A stretch of 64,000 nucleotides of DNA, taken from NCBI RefSeq assembly GCF_028548395.1, contig NZ_JAQQLA010000004.1:806001-870000 (forward strand), read 5' to 3'. Below are positions 11,861 to 19,591 of the stretch, piece after piece; within the stretch, counting starts at the first letter, position 1, and each line of letters begins with the position of its first letter. Position numbers and translations under genes: made by a program. The notes below the pieces were generated by a model. The model searched no databases. It saw only the letters and a program-made list of their open reading frames with translations, and had not been told where the DNA came from. Source of the stretch: Vogesella indigofera. Lineage in GTDB: Bacteria; Pseudomonadota; Gammaproteobacteria; Burkholderiales; Chromobacteriaceae.

Positions 11861-12453
11861 GCCAGCGTTATCTCTATCTGCACGGTTTCCAGTCCGGCCC
11901 GCAATCGCTGAAGGCGCGCGAGACCGCCGCCTGGCTGCAGCAGCACCCGGCCGCCGGCCAGCTGCTGTGTCCGCAGCTGTCACCGTATCCGGCACAGGCG
12001 ATGCAGCAGCTGCAGTTGCTGATCGCGCAACAGCAGCCGACGGCGCTGATCGGCAGCTCGCTGGGCGGCTTTTACGCCACCGCGCTCGCCGAACAACACC
12101 GGCTGCCGGCGGTGCTGATCAACCCGGCGATCTGGCCGGAGCGCGAGTTGCAACACTTCCTCGGCCCGCTGCACAACCCGTACACCGGCGAGGACTACCG
12201 CCTCGGCCGCGAGCACATGCAGCAGCTGGCAGCGATGCGGCCCTCGCGGCTGACGCCGGTGCGCTACTACCTGCTGCTGGGCACGGCCGACGCAGTGCTG
12301 GACTGGCGCGAGGCGGTGCGCCACTACGCCGGCGCCCGCCAGCTGGTGCGCAACGGCGACGACCACCGCCTGCAGGCGTGGCCACAGCTGCTGCCCGGCG
12401 TCGCGCGCTTTGTCGACGACTACTACCGCCGCCAGGCATCGGCCGCCGGCTAA
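11857..12453 (+). CDS. YqiA/YcfP family alpha/beta hydrolase
   Basis: A 198-residue esterase of the YqiA family. YLHGFQSGPQSLKA at the N terminus, the nucleophile elbow GSSLGGFYAT (Ser near 65), NPYTGEDYRLG, the acid region GTADAVLDWREAVRHY and the C-terminal histidine in NGDDHRL give the full catalytic triad in the expected order. E. coli YqiA hydrolyses short acyl esters; the natural substrate is unclear. It is coupled to the upstream binding protein by an ATGA overlap. Confidence 0.85.
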   Translation: MSQRYLYLHGFQSGPQSLKARETAAWLQQHPAAGQLLCPQLSPYPAQAMQQLQLLIAQQQPTALIGSSLGGFYATALAEQHRLPAVLINPAIWPERELQHFLGPLHNPYTGEDYRLGREHMQQLAAMRPSRLTPVRYYLLLGTADAVLDWREAVRHYAGARQLVRNGDDHRLQAWPQLLPGVARFVDDYYRRQASAAG

Positions 12454-12464
12454 GAGCCGTGTTC

Positions 12465-12562
12465 CGACCTCGCGCGCTCATGCAAGTCAAGGCAAAAACC
12501 GGGGGCGCGGCGTTTAGCTGGATATAAACCCGCATGCCGAAGCCGTTTTCAACGCGGTATCG
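12465..12562. repeat. Intergenic palindromic repeat, copy 2
   Basis: CGACCTCGCGCGC...CAAGTCAAGGCAAAAACCGG...ATAAACCCGCATGCCG, then AAGCCGTTTTCAACGCGG and TATCGC. The right half matches the element at 42801-42923 almost base for base (GCATGCCGAAGCCG, TTTCAACGCGGTATCGC), and the ATAAACCCGC segment is shared with 3440-3526. It fills most of the gap between yqiA and qor. The rest of that gap (12563-12684) shows only the qor leader. Confidence 0.6.
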
Positions 12563-12684
12563 CCCCATTGAGATAAAGTCGCAGCCGATCGTGAACAGGC
12601 TCTAGCGAACACTGTGTTCCCCCGCGCCACGTGCGCTTTGCGGCACACTGCCGCCTGTTACCGACCCCACGCTCCGGAGGCCCC

Positions 12685-13659
12685 ATGAACCTGACCATCC
12701 GCCTGTCGCACTGCGGCGGCCCCGACGTCCTGCGCGCCGAACAGGCTGCCATCCCCACGCCGGCCGCCGGTGAGGTGCTGCTGCGCCACACCGCCATCGG
12801 CGTCAACTTCATCGACACCTACTACCGCAGCGGCTTGTATCCGCTGCCGCTGCCGTCCGGGCTAGGCTCCGAGGCCGCCGGCGTGGTGGAGGCGGTCGGC
12901 GACGGCGTCAGCCACCTGCAGGTCGGCGACCGCGTCGCCTACGCCGGCGGCGCGCAGGGCGCCTACAGCCAGTACCGCACGCTGCCGGCGGCGCTGCTGG
13001 TGAAGCTGCCGGACGACATCGACGACGACACCGCCGCCTGCGTGATGCTGCAGGGCATGACCGTGGAGTACCTGATCCGCCGCACCTACGCGGTGGAGGC
13101 CGGCCAGACCGTGCTGTGGCACGCCGCCGCCGGCGGCGTCGGCCAGATCGCGGTGCAATGGCTCAGCTCGCTGGGCGTCAACGTGATCGGCACCGTCGGC
13201 AGCGCCGACAAGGCCGCCATCGCGCTGCGGCTGGGCTGCAAACAGGTGATCAACTACCGCGAGGAAGACGTGGTGGCGCGGGTGCGCGAGCTGACCGGCG
13301 GCCGCGGCGTGCCGGTGGTATACGACTCGGTGGGCAAGGATACCTTCGAGATGTCGCTGGACTGTCTCGCGCCGCGCGGCATGTTCGTCAGCTTCGGCAA
13401 TGCCTCCGGCGCGGTGCCGCCGTTCGCGCCGCTGCTGCTGTCGCAGAAGGGCTCGCTGTTCTTCACCCGCCCCAAGCTGGGCGACTACGTTGCCACCCGC
13501 GCCGAGCTGGAAGCCAGCGCCGAGGCGCTGTTCGAGCGCATCGGCGCCGGCGCGGTGAAGGTGCAGCCCTCGGCGCGCTACGCGCTGGCCGACGCGGCAC
13601 AGGCGCACGCCGACCTGGAAGCGCGGCGCACCACAGGCTCCATCATCCTGCGGCCCTGA
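12685..13659 (+). CDS. qorA: NADPH:quinone oxidoreductase (zeta-crystallin type)
   Basis: A 324-residue zinc-free member of the medium-chain dehydrogenase family that reduces quinones by one-electron transfer from NADPH. It shows the N-terminal GroES-like block GVNFIDTYYRSGLYPLPLPS, GSEAAGVVEAVGDGV, the nucleotide fold WHAAAGGVGQIAVQW and the NADPH-phosphate region GSADKAAIA. No catalytic zinc cysteines are present, as expected for QOR. ATG 12685 follows GGAGG at 12676-12680; the frame extends further upstream without a ribosome site. A strong terminator follows 21 bases after the stop. Confidence 0.9.
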   Translation: MNLTIRLSHCGGPDVLRAEQAAIPTPAAGEVLLRHTAIGVNFIDTYYRSGLYPLPLPSGLGSEAAGVVEAVGDGVSHLQVGDRVAYAGGAQGAYSQYRTLPAALLVKLPDDIDDDTAACVMLQGMTVEYLIRRTYAVEAGQTVLWHAAAGGVGQIAVQWLSSLGVNVIGTVGSADKAAIALRLGCKQVINYREEDVVARVRELTGGRGVPVVYDSVGKDTFEMSLDCLAPRGMFVSFGNASGAVPPFAPLLLSQKGSLFFTRPKLGDYVATRAELEASAEALFERIGAGAVKVQPSARYALADAAQAHADLEARRTTGSIILRP

Positions 13660-13680
13660 ACGCCACGCCGCCCGGATGGC

Positions 13681-13716
13681 AAAAAGGTTGGCCGCAGCGA
13701 TGCGGCCAACCTTTTT
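13681..13716. terminator. Terminator built from two opposed AGGTTGGCCGCA repeats
   Basis: A perfect 16-bp stem, AAAAAGGTTGGCCGCA (13681-13696) with its complement (13701-13716), closes a GCGA (GNRA) tetraloop and is followed by T. A-run on one side and T-run on the other make it usable from both directions: qor (rightward) and the 13744-14067 gene (leftward). Both arms are exact copies of the 12-mer. Confidence 0.9.
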
Positions 13717-13743
13717 TAGTGTTCCCTGATGCCAGCACCGCAC

Positions 13744-14067
13744 CTAGTCGCGTTCGGCGTCCTGCTGCTGGCGCCAGCGCTGGTGGCGTGACGGCTTGTC
13801 GCGCCGCTCCGGGCGTGGGCCGCGCTCGGCGCCGTCGCCATCCGGCGGCAGGTAGTGCCAGCGGCGCAGCCGTTTCAGCGCCCGCGCCTCTTCCCGCGTC
13901 AGCTCGCCGCGCTCCACCGCCTCGCGCAGGCGCAGGTCGCGCAGGCGATGCGGTGGCGCCGCCTCGGCCTGCCACGCGGGCGGGCCGTTGTCGACGCGCC
14001 AGGGCGGTGCAGCCAGCGCGCTATTGCCGGCCAGCAGCGCCAGCAGGAGCAGGAAAAGGGCTTTCAT
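13744..14067 (-). CDS. Hypothetical secreted protein, highly charged
   Basis: A 107-residue protein with a clear signal peptide (MKALFLLLLALLAGNSALA). The mature part is rich in Arg, Asp, Glu and Pro: LRDLRLREAVERGELTREEA, then KRLRRWHYLPPDGDGAERGP and an Arg/Gln-rich tail. No cysteine follows the signal. I cannot assign a family. It lies just downstream of another small exported protein of similar direction and may be in the same unit. Confidence 0.55.
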   Translation of the reverse strand: MKALFLLLLALLAGNSALAAPPWRVDNGPPAWQAEAAPPHRLRDLRLREAVERGELTREEARALKRLRRWHYLPPDGDGAERGPRPERRDKPSRHQRWRQQQDAERD

Positions 14068-14137
14068 GCGTGCATTTTATCCCGCACACCGCCCGACTGC
14101 CATGCCGGCAGCGGCGGTGTGCTCAAAGGTCCCCGGC

Positions 14138-14545
14138 TCAGTTGCCTTTGGCGGCAGCCGGGGTCGCCGGCACGGCGCAATGGGCGCCGTCACCGCGATG
14201 GTGGCGCATCTTGTCGCCGCGGTACTGCTTGCCGGCCACCGCTTCCGGCCAGGTCTCGCGTTTGGCGCTGCGCTCGTTGTTGGCGATCAAGGCCTTGGTC
14301 TTGGCCTGCAGCTGCTGGTGTAGCTTCTGCATCTGTGCGTGCGCGGCGTCGCGCTCCTTCTTCAGCTGGCTCAGCTCGGCGTCGGTCAGCGCACCGGACA
14401 TCACCGCCTCGTGGTAGGCGCGCATGTTCTGGCGCATTTCCTCGCGTTGCGGCTTGCCGTCGCCACCAAAGGCGAAAGCAGTCAGCGATACGCCGGCCAG
14501 CAGGCTGGCAAGCAGGGTCACGGCAACGGTACGTTTGGCATTCAT
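14138..14545 (-). CDS. Small periplasmic Spy/CpxP-like protein
   Basis: A 135-residue exported protein: signal peptide ending TAFAF, then a helical, charged body (REEMRQNMRAYHEAVMSGAL, TDAELSQLKKERDAAHAQMQ, KLHQQLQAKTKALIANNER) and a His/Cys-containing tail (MRHHRGDGAHCAVP). The two-helix Gln/Arg-rich layout recalls Spy/CpxP or LTXXQ-like envelope stress proteins, though the LTxxQ motif is not clear. It is divergent from the OmpR/EnvZ-type pair starting at 14743, the usual position for a stress-system target or accessory inhibitor. That link is inference. Confidence 0.5.
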   Translation of the reverse strand: MNAKRTVAVTLLASLLAGVSLTAFAFGGDGKPQREEMRQNMRAYHEAVMSGALTDAELSQLKKERDAAHAQMQKLHQQLQAKTKALIANNERSAKRETWPEAVAGKQYRGDKMRHHRGDGAHCAVPATPAAAKGN

Positions 14546-14742
14546 GGTCAGACTCCTCGGTTACGACATCAAAAGGGGATGAGCTGACTGTACGTGGCAG
14601 GTTTTGCGCGGGTATTGCTGCGGCGGCGGCAAGTGTTAATAGGTGTTAACCACGGCAGCCACGTTAACGGCTGTTCATATCCGGGCTGACTTGGCGCGGC
14701 AGGCGCGTTACGCTTGGCAGATAAAGACTCGGGATGTGACGG

Positions 14743-15474
14743 ATGGAAAACCACAAGATACTGGTCGTCGACGACGATGTGCGCCTGCGCGAGCTGCTGC
14801 AGCGCTACCTGGCGCAGCAGGGCTTCAGCGTTGATACGCTGCCGGACGCGCGCGACCTCGACCGCAAGCTGGCGCGCAACCGCCCGGACCTGCTGGTGCT
14901 GGACGTGATGATGCCCGGCGACGACGGGCTGGCGGTGGTGCGCCGCCTGCGCGCGCAGGGCGAGCAGATCCCGGTGATCATGCTCACCGCGCGCGGCGAG
15001 GACATCGACCGCATCCTCGGCCTGGAAATGGGCGCCGACGACTACCTGGCCAAGCCGTTCAACCCGCGCGAACTGGCGGCACGCATCCACGCGGTGCTGC
15101 GCCGCCATGCGCAGACGCCGGTGGTGATGGCGCAGCACGACGCCGGCCAGGTACTCGGCTTCGGCCGCTGCGAGCTGCACCCGGCGCGGCGCGAGCTGCT
15201 GCGCGACGGCCAGCCGGTGACGCTGACCACCGCCGAGTACGCGGTGCTGCTGGCGCTGGCCAGCCACCCACGACGGCCGCTGACGCGCGAACAGCTGATG
15301 GAGCTGGCGCTGGGCAAGGGCGGCGGCGAATCGCAAGATCGCAGCATCGACGTGCACATCTCGCGGCTGCGCAAGCTGATCGAGGACGGCGACGGCGCGC
15401 CGCGCTATCTGCAGACGGTATGGGGCTACGGCTACGTGTTCGTGCCGGACGGCAAGGCAAGGGAAGCGACATGA
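14743..15474 (+). CDS. OmpR family response regulator
   Basis: A 243-residue regulator. The receiver domain (KILVVDDDVRLREL, phospho-acceptor Asp54 in LLVLDVMMPGDDG, Thr in IMLTAR, Lys in DYLAKPF) is followed by a winged-helix DNA-binding domain (residues about 140-238; LTTAEYAVLLALASHPRRPL, SIDVHISRLRKLIED, VWGYGYVF). It closely follows the OmpR pattern. Its stop overlaps the start of the kinase gene (ATGA). Which signal it serves is not evident; the divergent Spy-like gene is a candidate target. Confidence 0.88.
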   Translation: MENHKILVVDDDVRLRELLQRYLAQQGFSVDTLPDARDLDRKLARNRPDLLVLDVMMPGDDGLAVVRRLRAQGEQIPVIMLTARGEDIDRILGLEMGADDYLAKPFNPRELAARIHAVLRRHAQTPVVMAQHDAGQVLGFGRCELHPARRELLRDGQPVTLTTAEYAVLLALASHPRRPLTREQLMELALGKGGGESQDRSIDVHISRLRKLIEDGDGAPRYLQTVWGYGYVFVPDGKAREAT

Positions 15475-16778
15475 ACCTGGCGCGCTTCGGCGGCACGCTG
15501 TTCCTGCGCCTGGCGGCGCTGGTGGTGCTGGCGGTACTGGCCAGCCAGGTGTTCACGCTGTGGCTGACCGAACAACAGAAAAGCGCGCTGCTGGCGCGGC
15601 AGCTGTACGCGCAGGTGCTGGACACGCTGGCCGACTACGAGGAGGCGCTCGACCGGCTGCCGGCGGCGGAGCGCGACGCCTTCCTGCTGCGCAACAACCT
15701 GCCCGGCCTGCCGCGGCTGCTGCCGCTGGCACAGGCGCCGGCACAGACCTTTCCCGCCCCCGCCTTTACCGCACCGCTGGAAGCCTGGCTGGGCAGCGCC
15801 GTCGGCGAGCCGGTCAGCGTGCGCATGAGCCGCGCCGAACGCCGTGAGCTGTGGATCAAGGTACCGGTGCTGGACAGCCACTACTGGCTGGTGATGCCGC
15901 TGCGCCGCTACCTGCCGCCGGCGCTGCAGCCGACGCTGCAGGCCGCCGGACTGGTGGCGCTGCTGTCGGTGCTGGCCGCCTTCGCGCTGGCGTGGCGCAC
16001 CACGCGGCCGCTGAGCCGGCTGGCCAATGCCGCGCGCCACCTCGAAGCCGGGCGCATGCCGCAGGCGGTGCCGGTCAGCGGCCCGCGCGAGGTGCGCGAC
16101 GTGATCGAGCGCTTCAACACCATGGCGCTGGCGCTGGACAAGGCCGCCAGTGAGCGGCGGCTGATGCTGGCCGGGCTGTCGCACGACCTGCGCACGCCGC
16201 TGACGCGGCTGAAGCTGGCGGTGGAGCTGCAGGACGACCTCGGCGACAAGCCGGGCATGCTCAACGACATCGACGAGCTGTCGCGCATCGTCGGCCAGTT
16301 CATCGACTTCGCACGCAGCGAGGAAACGCGGCCGCTGACGCCGCTGGCGCTGGGCGAGCTGATCGACAACGTGCTGACCAAGTTCCGCCGCGACGACATG
16401 GACGTTGCCTGGCAGCGCCGCGACGCCACCATCAACGGCGACGCGCTGGCGCTGCAGCGGCTGCTGTCCAACCTGCTGGAAAACGCGCGCCGCTACGGCC
16501 GCTCGCCGTTCAGCGTCAGCCTGCAGCCCGGCGCCGGCCACTGCGAGCTGCGCGTGCACGATTGCGGCGCCGGCATCGCGCCGGAACTGCAGCAGGCGGC
16601 GCTGACGCCGTTCGAAAGGTTGGCCGCACACCGCGGCAGCGACGGCGGCAGCGGCCTCGGACTCGCCATCGTCAGCCGCGTGGTGGCGCAGCACGGCGGC
16701 AGCCTGCGCTTCGACTACCCGCCGGACGGCGGCTTCGCGGTGGTGATCACGCTGCCGACGCTGGCCGACGCCGGCTGA
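15471..16778 (+). CDS. EnvZ-type sensor histidine kinase
   Basis: A 435-residue membrane kinase partner of the preceding regulator. Two membrane helices (about 10-28 and 157-175) flank a periplasmic region of about 125 residues with no recognised ligand fold. A HAMP linker follows, then the dimerisation/phospho-acceptor helix with His238 in LSHDLRTPLTRLKLA, the N box NLLENARRYG and G boxes DCGAGI and GSGLGLAI. ATG 15471 is set by the overlap with the regulator's stop. An exact copy of the dispersed 12-mer lies between the G boxes at 16617-16628 (read as RLAA). Confidence 0.88.
   Translation: MNLARFGGTLFLRLAALVVLAVLASQVFTLWLTEQQKSALLARQLYAQVLDTLADYEEALDRLPAAERDAFLLRNNLPGLPRLLPLAQAPAQTFPAPAFTAPLEAWLGSAVGEPVSVRMSRAERRELWIKVPVLDSHYWLVMPLRRYLPPALQPTLQAAGLVALLSVLAAFALAWRTTRPLSRLANAARHLEAGRMPQAVPVSGPREVRDVIERFNTMALALDKAASERRLMLAGLSHDLRTPLTRLKLAVELQDDLGDKPGMLNDIDELSRIVGQFIDFARSEETRPLTPLALGELIDNVLTKFRRDDMDVAWQRRDATINGDALALQRLLSNLLENARRYGRSPFSVSLQPGAGHCELRVHDCGAGIAPELQQAALTPFERLAAHRGSDGGSGLGLAIVSRVVAQHGGSLRFDYPPDGGFAVVITLPTLADAG
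16617..16628 (+). repeat. AGGTTGGCCGCA repeat, forward copy
   Basis: In-frame copy in the ATP-binding domain of the histidine kinase, in the variable ATP-lid region between the two glycine boxes, where sequence is least constrained. Confidence 0.85.
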
Positions 16779-16801
16779 GGGCGTCCGCTGCCCGCAAACA
16801 A

Positions 16802-16827
16802 AAACCGGCCGAGATGGCCGGTTTTTT
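16802..16827 (+). terminator. Terminator after the histidine kinase gene
   Basis: AAACCGGCC (16802-16810) pairs with GGCCGGTTT (16816-16824), followed by T. It has A on the left side too, so it may also stop the leftward DUF2892 gene. Confidence 0.85.
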
Positions 16828-16846
16828 CATGATGGCGACGAAGCGC

Positions 16847-17038
16847 TCACGACTTGTGCTTGCAGGTATTGATGCCCAGCAGCGCGTACGGCGGACACCA
16901 GCCGAACACGCCGGTGGCCACCGGCACCAGCCCCAGCAGCGCCCACGGCGACGCCGGCCCGATGAAGGCGAGGCTGGTGATCGCCAGTCCCACCACGATG
17001 CGGATCACGCGTTCGGTATTGCCGATATTCTGTTTCAT
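16847..17038 (-). CDS. DUF2892 family small membrane protein
   Basis: A 63-residue YgaP-tail-like protein: NIGNTERVIRIVVGLAITSL, two short membrane helices and the conserved GWCPPYALLGINTC end with its two cysteines. This family accompanies rhodanese and sulfur-stress genes in many proteobacteria. Here it stands alone. Its promoter region (17041-17109) is strikingly AT-rich compared with its surroundings. Confidence 0.8.
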   Translation of the reverse strand: MKQNIGNTERVIRIVVGLAITSLAFIGPASPWALLGLVPVATGVFGWCPPYALLGINTCKHKS

Positions 17039-17060
17039 CGCCCTGCTCCTTGTTGTCGAT

Positions 17061-17100
17061 AATTCATTATATTCATATATAAATTATTTTCCAATATACA
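17061..17100. promoter_or_regulatory. AT-rich putative promoter/operator of the DUF2892 gene
   Basis: A 40-base block that is nearly all A/T and contains the near-palindrome ATTCATATATAAAT (17071-17084). Sulfide/persulfide-responsive ArsR-type repressors (BigR/SqrR) bind sites of this kind in front of DUF2892 genes in other proteobacteria. No repressor gene is in the window, so the assignment is only suggestive. Confidence 0.35.
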
Positions 17101-17109
17101 ATTTGCAAG

Positions 17110-17508
17110 TCAGTCGCCATCGCGGCCGCCGCCACGGCCGACCAGCCACGGCGCCAGCAGCAACACCAGCATGCCCAGCCCGAGATAACCGCCGGCGCGC
17201 GGATCGTAATCCGCCAGCAGCCGCTCAGACGGATAGCCCAGCAGCGTGCCGAGGCCGAACTCGAACAGCAGCATCAGCAGCAGCCACAGCGCACCGGCCT
17301 GCAGCTGTTGCGCCGGCGTGCGCAGCTGCAACCAGCGCCGCGTCAGCCAGGTAAGCAGCAGGATCAGCAGCGCGCCGCTCACCACCCCCAGCTGCCGCGC
17401 CGCCGGCTCGCCCAGCCACGGCACCAGCCACAGCCGGCGCAGCACGCCTTGCAGCGTCTCCGCCGCCACGATCAGCCCCCACACCGCCAACACCCTGCGC
17501 CAGCGCAT
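17110..17508 (-). CDS. Hypothetical four-helix membrane protein
   Basis: A 132-residue protein with four hydrophobic segments (about 5-22, 43-57, 70-90, 108-124), beginning MRWRRVLAVWGLIVAAETLQ and ending with a Gly/Arg tail (GRGGGRDGD). A conserved-looking loop FGLGTLLGYPSERLLADYDP joins helices three and four. I do not recognise the family. It starts 23 bases after the EamA stop and is probably co-transcribed with it. Confidence 0.6.
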   Translation of the reverse strand: MRWRRVLAVWGLIVAAETLQGVLRRLWLVPWLGEPAARQLGVVSGALLILLLTWLTRRWLQLRTPAQQLQAGALWLLLMLLFEFGLGTLLGYPSERLLADYDPRAGGYLGLGMLVLLLAPWLVGRGGGRDGD

Positions 17509-17531
17509 CGCCGTCTCCCGCACTGCCCCGT

Positions 17532-18401
17532 TCAGGCGCGGCGCTGCCAGCTCAGCAGCAGCACCCCGGCCAGGATCAGCACACCGCCGGCCAGCATCGC
17601 CACGCTCACCACCTCGCCCAGCCACAGCGCGCCCCACAGCACCCCGAACACCGGCACCAGATAGGTGACGCTGCTGGCGCGGGTAGCGCCCAGCTTCTCG
17701 ATCAGGCGGTAGAAGATCACGTAGGCAAACGCGGTACAGGCCAGCGCCAGCAGCAGCACCGCGCCCCACACCGTGGCCGTCGGCGCCTGCGGCGGCCACG
17801 TCCACAGTGCCAGCGGCAACAGCAGGATGGCGCCGGACGCCAGGCTGCCGGTCGCCGTCACCAGCGGCGGCAACCCCGGCAGCCAGCGCTTGGCCATGTG
17901 CCCGGACCAGCCGTAGCAGGCGGTGGCGCCCAGCATCGCCAGCACCGGCAGCGCGCTGTCCAGCCCGAACGCCGCACCGCGCCCCAGCGTCAGCACCAGC
18001 ACCCCGGCCAGCCCCAGCGCCAGCCCGGCGGCGCGCTGCCGCGTCATCGCCTCACCGGCCAGCGGCATCGCCCACAGCGCGGTCATCAGCGGCGTGGTGG
18101 CGTTCAACACCGACGCCACCCCGGCCGGCAGCGTCAGCGTCGCCCACGCGATCAGGCAGAACGGCAGCGCCGACAGGAACACGCCGACCACGGCGATGGC
18201 GCGCCAGTGCTGCCGCCACAGCCCGAAGCCGCCTGGCTGCCACCACAACAGCGGCAACAACGCCAGCGTCGCCACGCCGAGGCGCAGCGCGATCAGTGGG
18301 AACGGCCCCAGCGCCGGCACCGCCACGCGCATGAACAGGAAAGAACCACCCCACATCGCCGCCAGCAGCAGCAACCACAACCAGTCGCGCGGCTCCGTCA
18401 T
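17532..18401 (-). CDS. EamA/DMT family transporter
   Basis: A 289-residue, ten-helix drug/metabolite exporter made of two EamA repeats (LWLLLLAAMWGGSFLFMRVA at the start; LPVLAMLGATACYGWSGHMA begins the second). Such proteins export amino acids or metabolites; the substrate is not predictable. The ATG at 18401 follows GGGAG by seven bases. The open frame continues upstream to 19004 but crosses the folded intergenic repeats, so I reject that extension. Confidence 0.85.
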   Translation of the reverse strand: MTEPRDWLWLLLLAAMWGGSFLFMRVAVPALGPFPLIALRLGVATLALLPLLWWQPGGFGLWRQHWRAIAVVGVFLSALPFCLIAWATLTLPAGVASVLNATTPLMTALWAMPLAGEAMTRQRAAGLALGLAGVLVLTLGRGAAFGLDSALPVLAMLGATACYGWSGHMAKRWLPGLPPLVTATGSLASGAILLLPLALWTWPPQAPTATVWGAVLLLALACTAFAYVIFYRLIEKLGATRASSVTYLVPVFGVLWGALWLGEVVSVAMLAGGVLILAGVLLLSWQRRA

Positions 18402-18538
18402 CGCCGTACTCCCGCCACGCCCGTCATATTCGTTACCGTCATCATCACGCCCTCGCGAAAATAACAGTGTAGGCAAACGCGAGCGGCATGACGATCCGAT
18501 TCTTGCTTTGCAGTCAGGGTTTCCGGGCAGCACGGTAG

Positions 18539-18563
18539 GGTGCATCACCCAGGGCGATGCACC
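18539..18563. repeat. GGTGCATC/GATGCACC palindromic repeat
   Basis: An inverted repeat opening with GGTAGGGTGCATC. The lead-in GGTAGGGTG is shared with the REP-like element at 41485, suggesting a related family of short palindromic elements. Confidence 0.55.
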
Positions 18564-18575
18564 ACGACGGCGGCT

Positions 18576-18587
18576 TGCGGCCAACCT
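18576..18587 (-). repeat. AGGTTGGCCGCA repeat, reverse copy
   Basis: Exact copy with extended flanks (14 of 14 to AAGGTTGGCCGCAA) in non-coding DNA, 13 bases past the GATGCACC palindrome. Confidence 0.85.
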
Positions 18588-18687
18588 TGTCGCGGCAAGC
18601 GGTCTGGATTTTGGGCCACGGAAGTACACGGAAAGACACGGACAAAGGCGGCCTTGACCACGAAAAGACACGAAAATAAAAACGGAA

Positions 18688-18699
18688 AGGTTGGCCGCA
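18688..18699 (+). repeat. AGGTTGGCCGCA repeat, forward copy
   Basis: Exact copy in non-coding DNA after the CACGAAAAGACACG direct repeats; full 14-base extended form. Confidence 0.85.
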
Positions 18700-18740
18700 A
18701 ACCGGTTCAATCGCCAGCCGGAATCGGACCGACGCACCCG

Positions 18741-18872
18741 TTCCCGTTGGCGCAAGCCGTGACAACTGTCGCCAGCCCGGGAACAAGCCGCCCTCTTTTG
18801 AGCGCAGCGTATGGGCGGCGCCGGGATGGCGGCAGTTGTCGCGGGGATTCTTGCGCCTCCGGGAAGAGCGGG
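18741..18872. other. Large nested stem-loop element of unknown nature
   Basis: Nested complementary arms: GGCGCAAG (18749-18756) with CTTGCGCC (18850-18857); a 20-base arm GACAACTGTCGCCAGCCCGG (18761-18780) with 18821-18840, 18 of 20 paired; and GCCGCCC (18787-18793) with GGGCGGC (18813-18819). Weaker pairing of CCCG-rich flanks extends it outward. The fold could be a structured RNA or the remains of a small folded mobile element. No protein-coding reading is convincing. Confidence 0.5.
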
Positions 18873-18878
18873 GATTGA

Positions 18879-18903
18879 AAAGGGGGATACGGTATCCCCC
18901 TTT
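18879..18903. terminator. Perfect 12-bp hairpin, terminator-like
   Basis: AAAGGGGGATAC pairs with GTATCCCCCTTT around one base. A-run and T-run are short, and no gene ends nearby, so it may be part of the neighbouring folded element. Confidence 0.45.
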
Positions 18904-18967
18904 CCCGCCCGCCGCGCGGAAGCGGCAGATAAAAAACATCCGCGCAGCGGATTCAACACATCAAAAA

Positions 18968-19009
18968 CAAGGTTGGCCGCAAACCTTCTACGGCTTGCGG
19001 CCAACCTTG
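18968..19009. repeat. Inverted pair of AGGTTGGCCGCA repeats
   Basis: CAAGGTTGGCCGCAA (18968-18982) and its exact complement (18995-19009), 12 bases apart. Exact 12-mers at 18970-18981 (+) and 18996-19007 (-). It lies beyond the stop of the 19037-19489 gene and could act as its terminator, though the T-run is missing. Confidence 0.8.
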
Positions 19010-19030
19010 GTCATTCAAACGTCGGACTTC

Positions 19031-19054
19031 GCAAGCTCAGCCCAACCTACCGTG
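19031..19054. repeat. Direct repeat at the gene end, copy 1
   Basis: GCAAGCTCAGCCCAACCTAC followed by CGTG. The same sequence with one base changed recurs at 19568-19591. It spans the stop codon of the 19037-19489 gene and encodes its HGRLG tail. Confidence 0.75.
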
Positions 19055-19489
19055 CTGATAAAAATCCCTCAAAACACACGCACATACCTCTTGGTCTATA
19101 AGAACACAATCAAACCCATTAACAAAATCAAGAATTAAACCAAAATCATACTCAACAAACTCACTCTCACACAAATGAACCCATGCGATCTTTTTTCCAT
19201 AAAACGCCTCCAAAAATCCAGATGCCAATTCTGCATTATAAAGATCAAATAATTCACCATTACCATGACAAAATTCTTCAAAATCACAAACATTAATTTC
19301 ACCAGCTTCAATTGCCATTTTCAAATTAATAACATCAGCATCACCAACAATTTGACTAATTACTATTAATTCAACCCTACCCATAAGTTGCATTTCCAGA
19401 TGCCTACAATCAGCCTCTGAAAATGGGCATTCAACCACTCCAAATCTCGTATAAATATCAAACTCTCGCACATTTTTTCTTGCAATCAT
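19037..19489 (-). CDS. Hypothetical AT-rich gene, possible orphan immunity protein
   Basis: A 150-residue acidic cytoplasmic protein (MIARKNVREFDIYTRFGVVE, LKMAIEAGEINVCDFEEFCH, FYGKKIAWVHLCESEFVEYD). I recognise no family. AAGGGG five bases before the ATG supports translation. Base composition is far more A/T-rich than any neighbour except the next gene, a sign of recent transfer. Its end shares a tail (HGRLG) and flanking repeat with the next gene. Small AT-rich genes separated by repeats and lacking functional partners are typical of orphan immunity genes of polymorphic toxin systems; no toxin gene is seen here. Confidence 0.55.
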   Translation of the reverse strand: MIARKNVREFDIYTRFGVVECPFSEADCRHLEMQLMGRVELIVISQIVGDADVINLKMAIEAGEINVCDFEEFCHGNGELFDLYNAELASGFLEAFYGKKIAWVHLCESEFVEYDFGLILDFVNGFDCVLIDQEVCACVLRDFYQHGRLG

Positions 19490-19567
19490 AACAACCCCTT
19501 ATGGATAGCGAACTTTTATGTCTTGACTCCCTCTTGGCTCATTCAATCGCGGTAACCCTTTAGCTTA

Positions 19568-19591
19568 GCAAGCTCAGTCCAACCTACCGTG
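19568..19591. repeat. Direct repeat at the gene end, copy 2
   Basis: GCAAGCTCAGTCCAACCTAC followed by CGTG, 537 bases from copy 1. It spans the stop codon of the 19574-20035 gene and encodes its HGRLD tail. Both copies lead into A-rich DNA. Confidence 0.75.

Larger units (their letters stand above)
18402..19030. other. Non-coding, repeat-dense intergenic stretch
   Basis: About 630 bases without a supportable gene. It holds four exact AGGTTGGCCGCA copies, a GGTGCATC/GATGCACC palindrome (18539-18563), loose direct repeats of the type CACGGAAAGACACGG and CACGAAAAGACACGA (18618-18676), a large folded element (18741-18872) and a 12-bp hairpin (18879-18903). Open frames that cross it have no ribosome sites and are made of repeat translations. 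Confidence 0.7.

Noticed and set aside
18514..18939. Open frame of about 140 codons on the minus strand across the folded repeats
   Set aside because: It has no ribosome site, consists of translated palindromes and repeats, and its composition is not protein-like.
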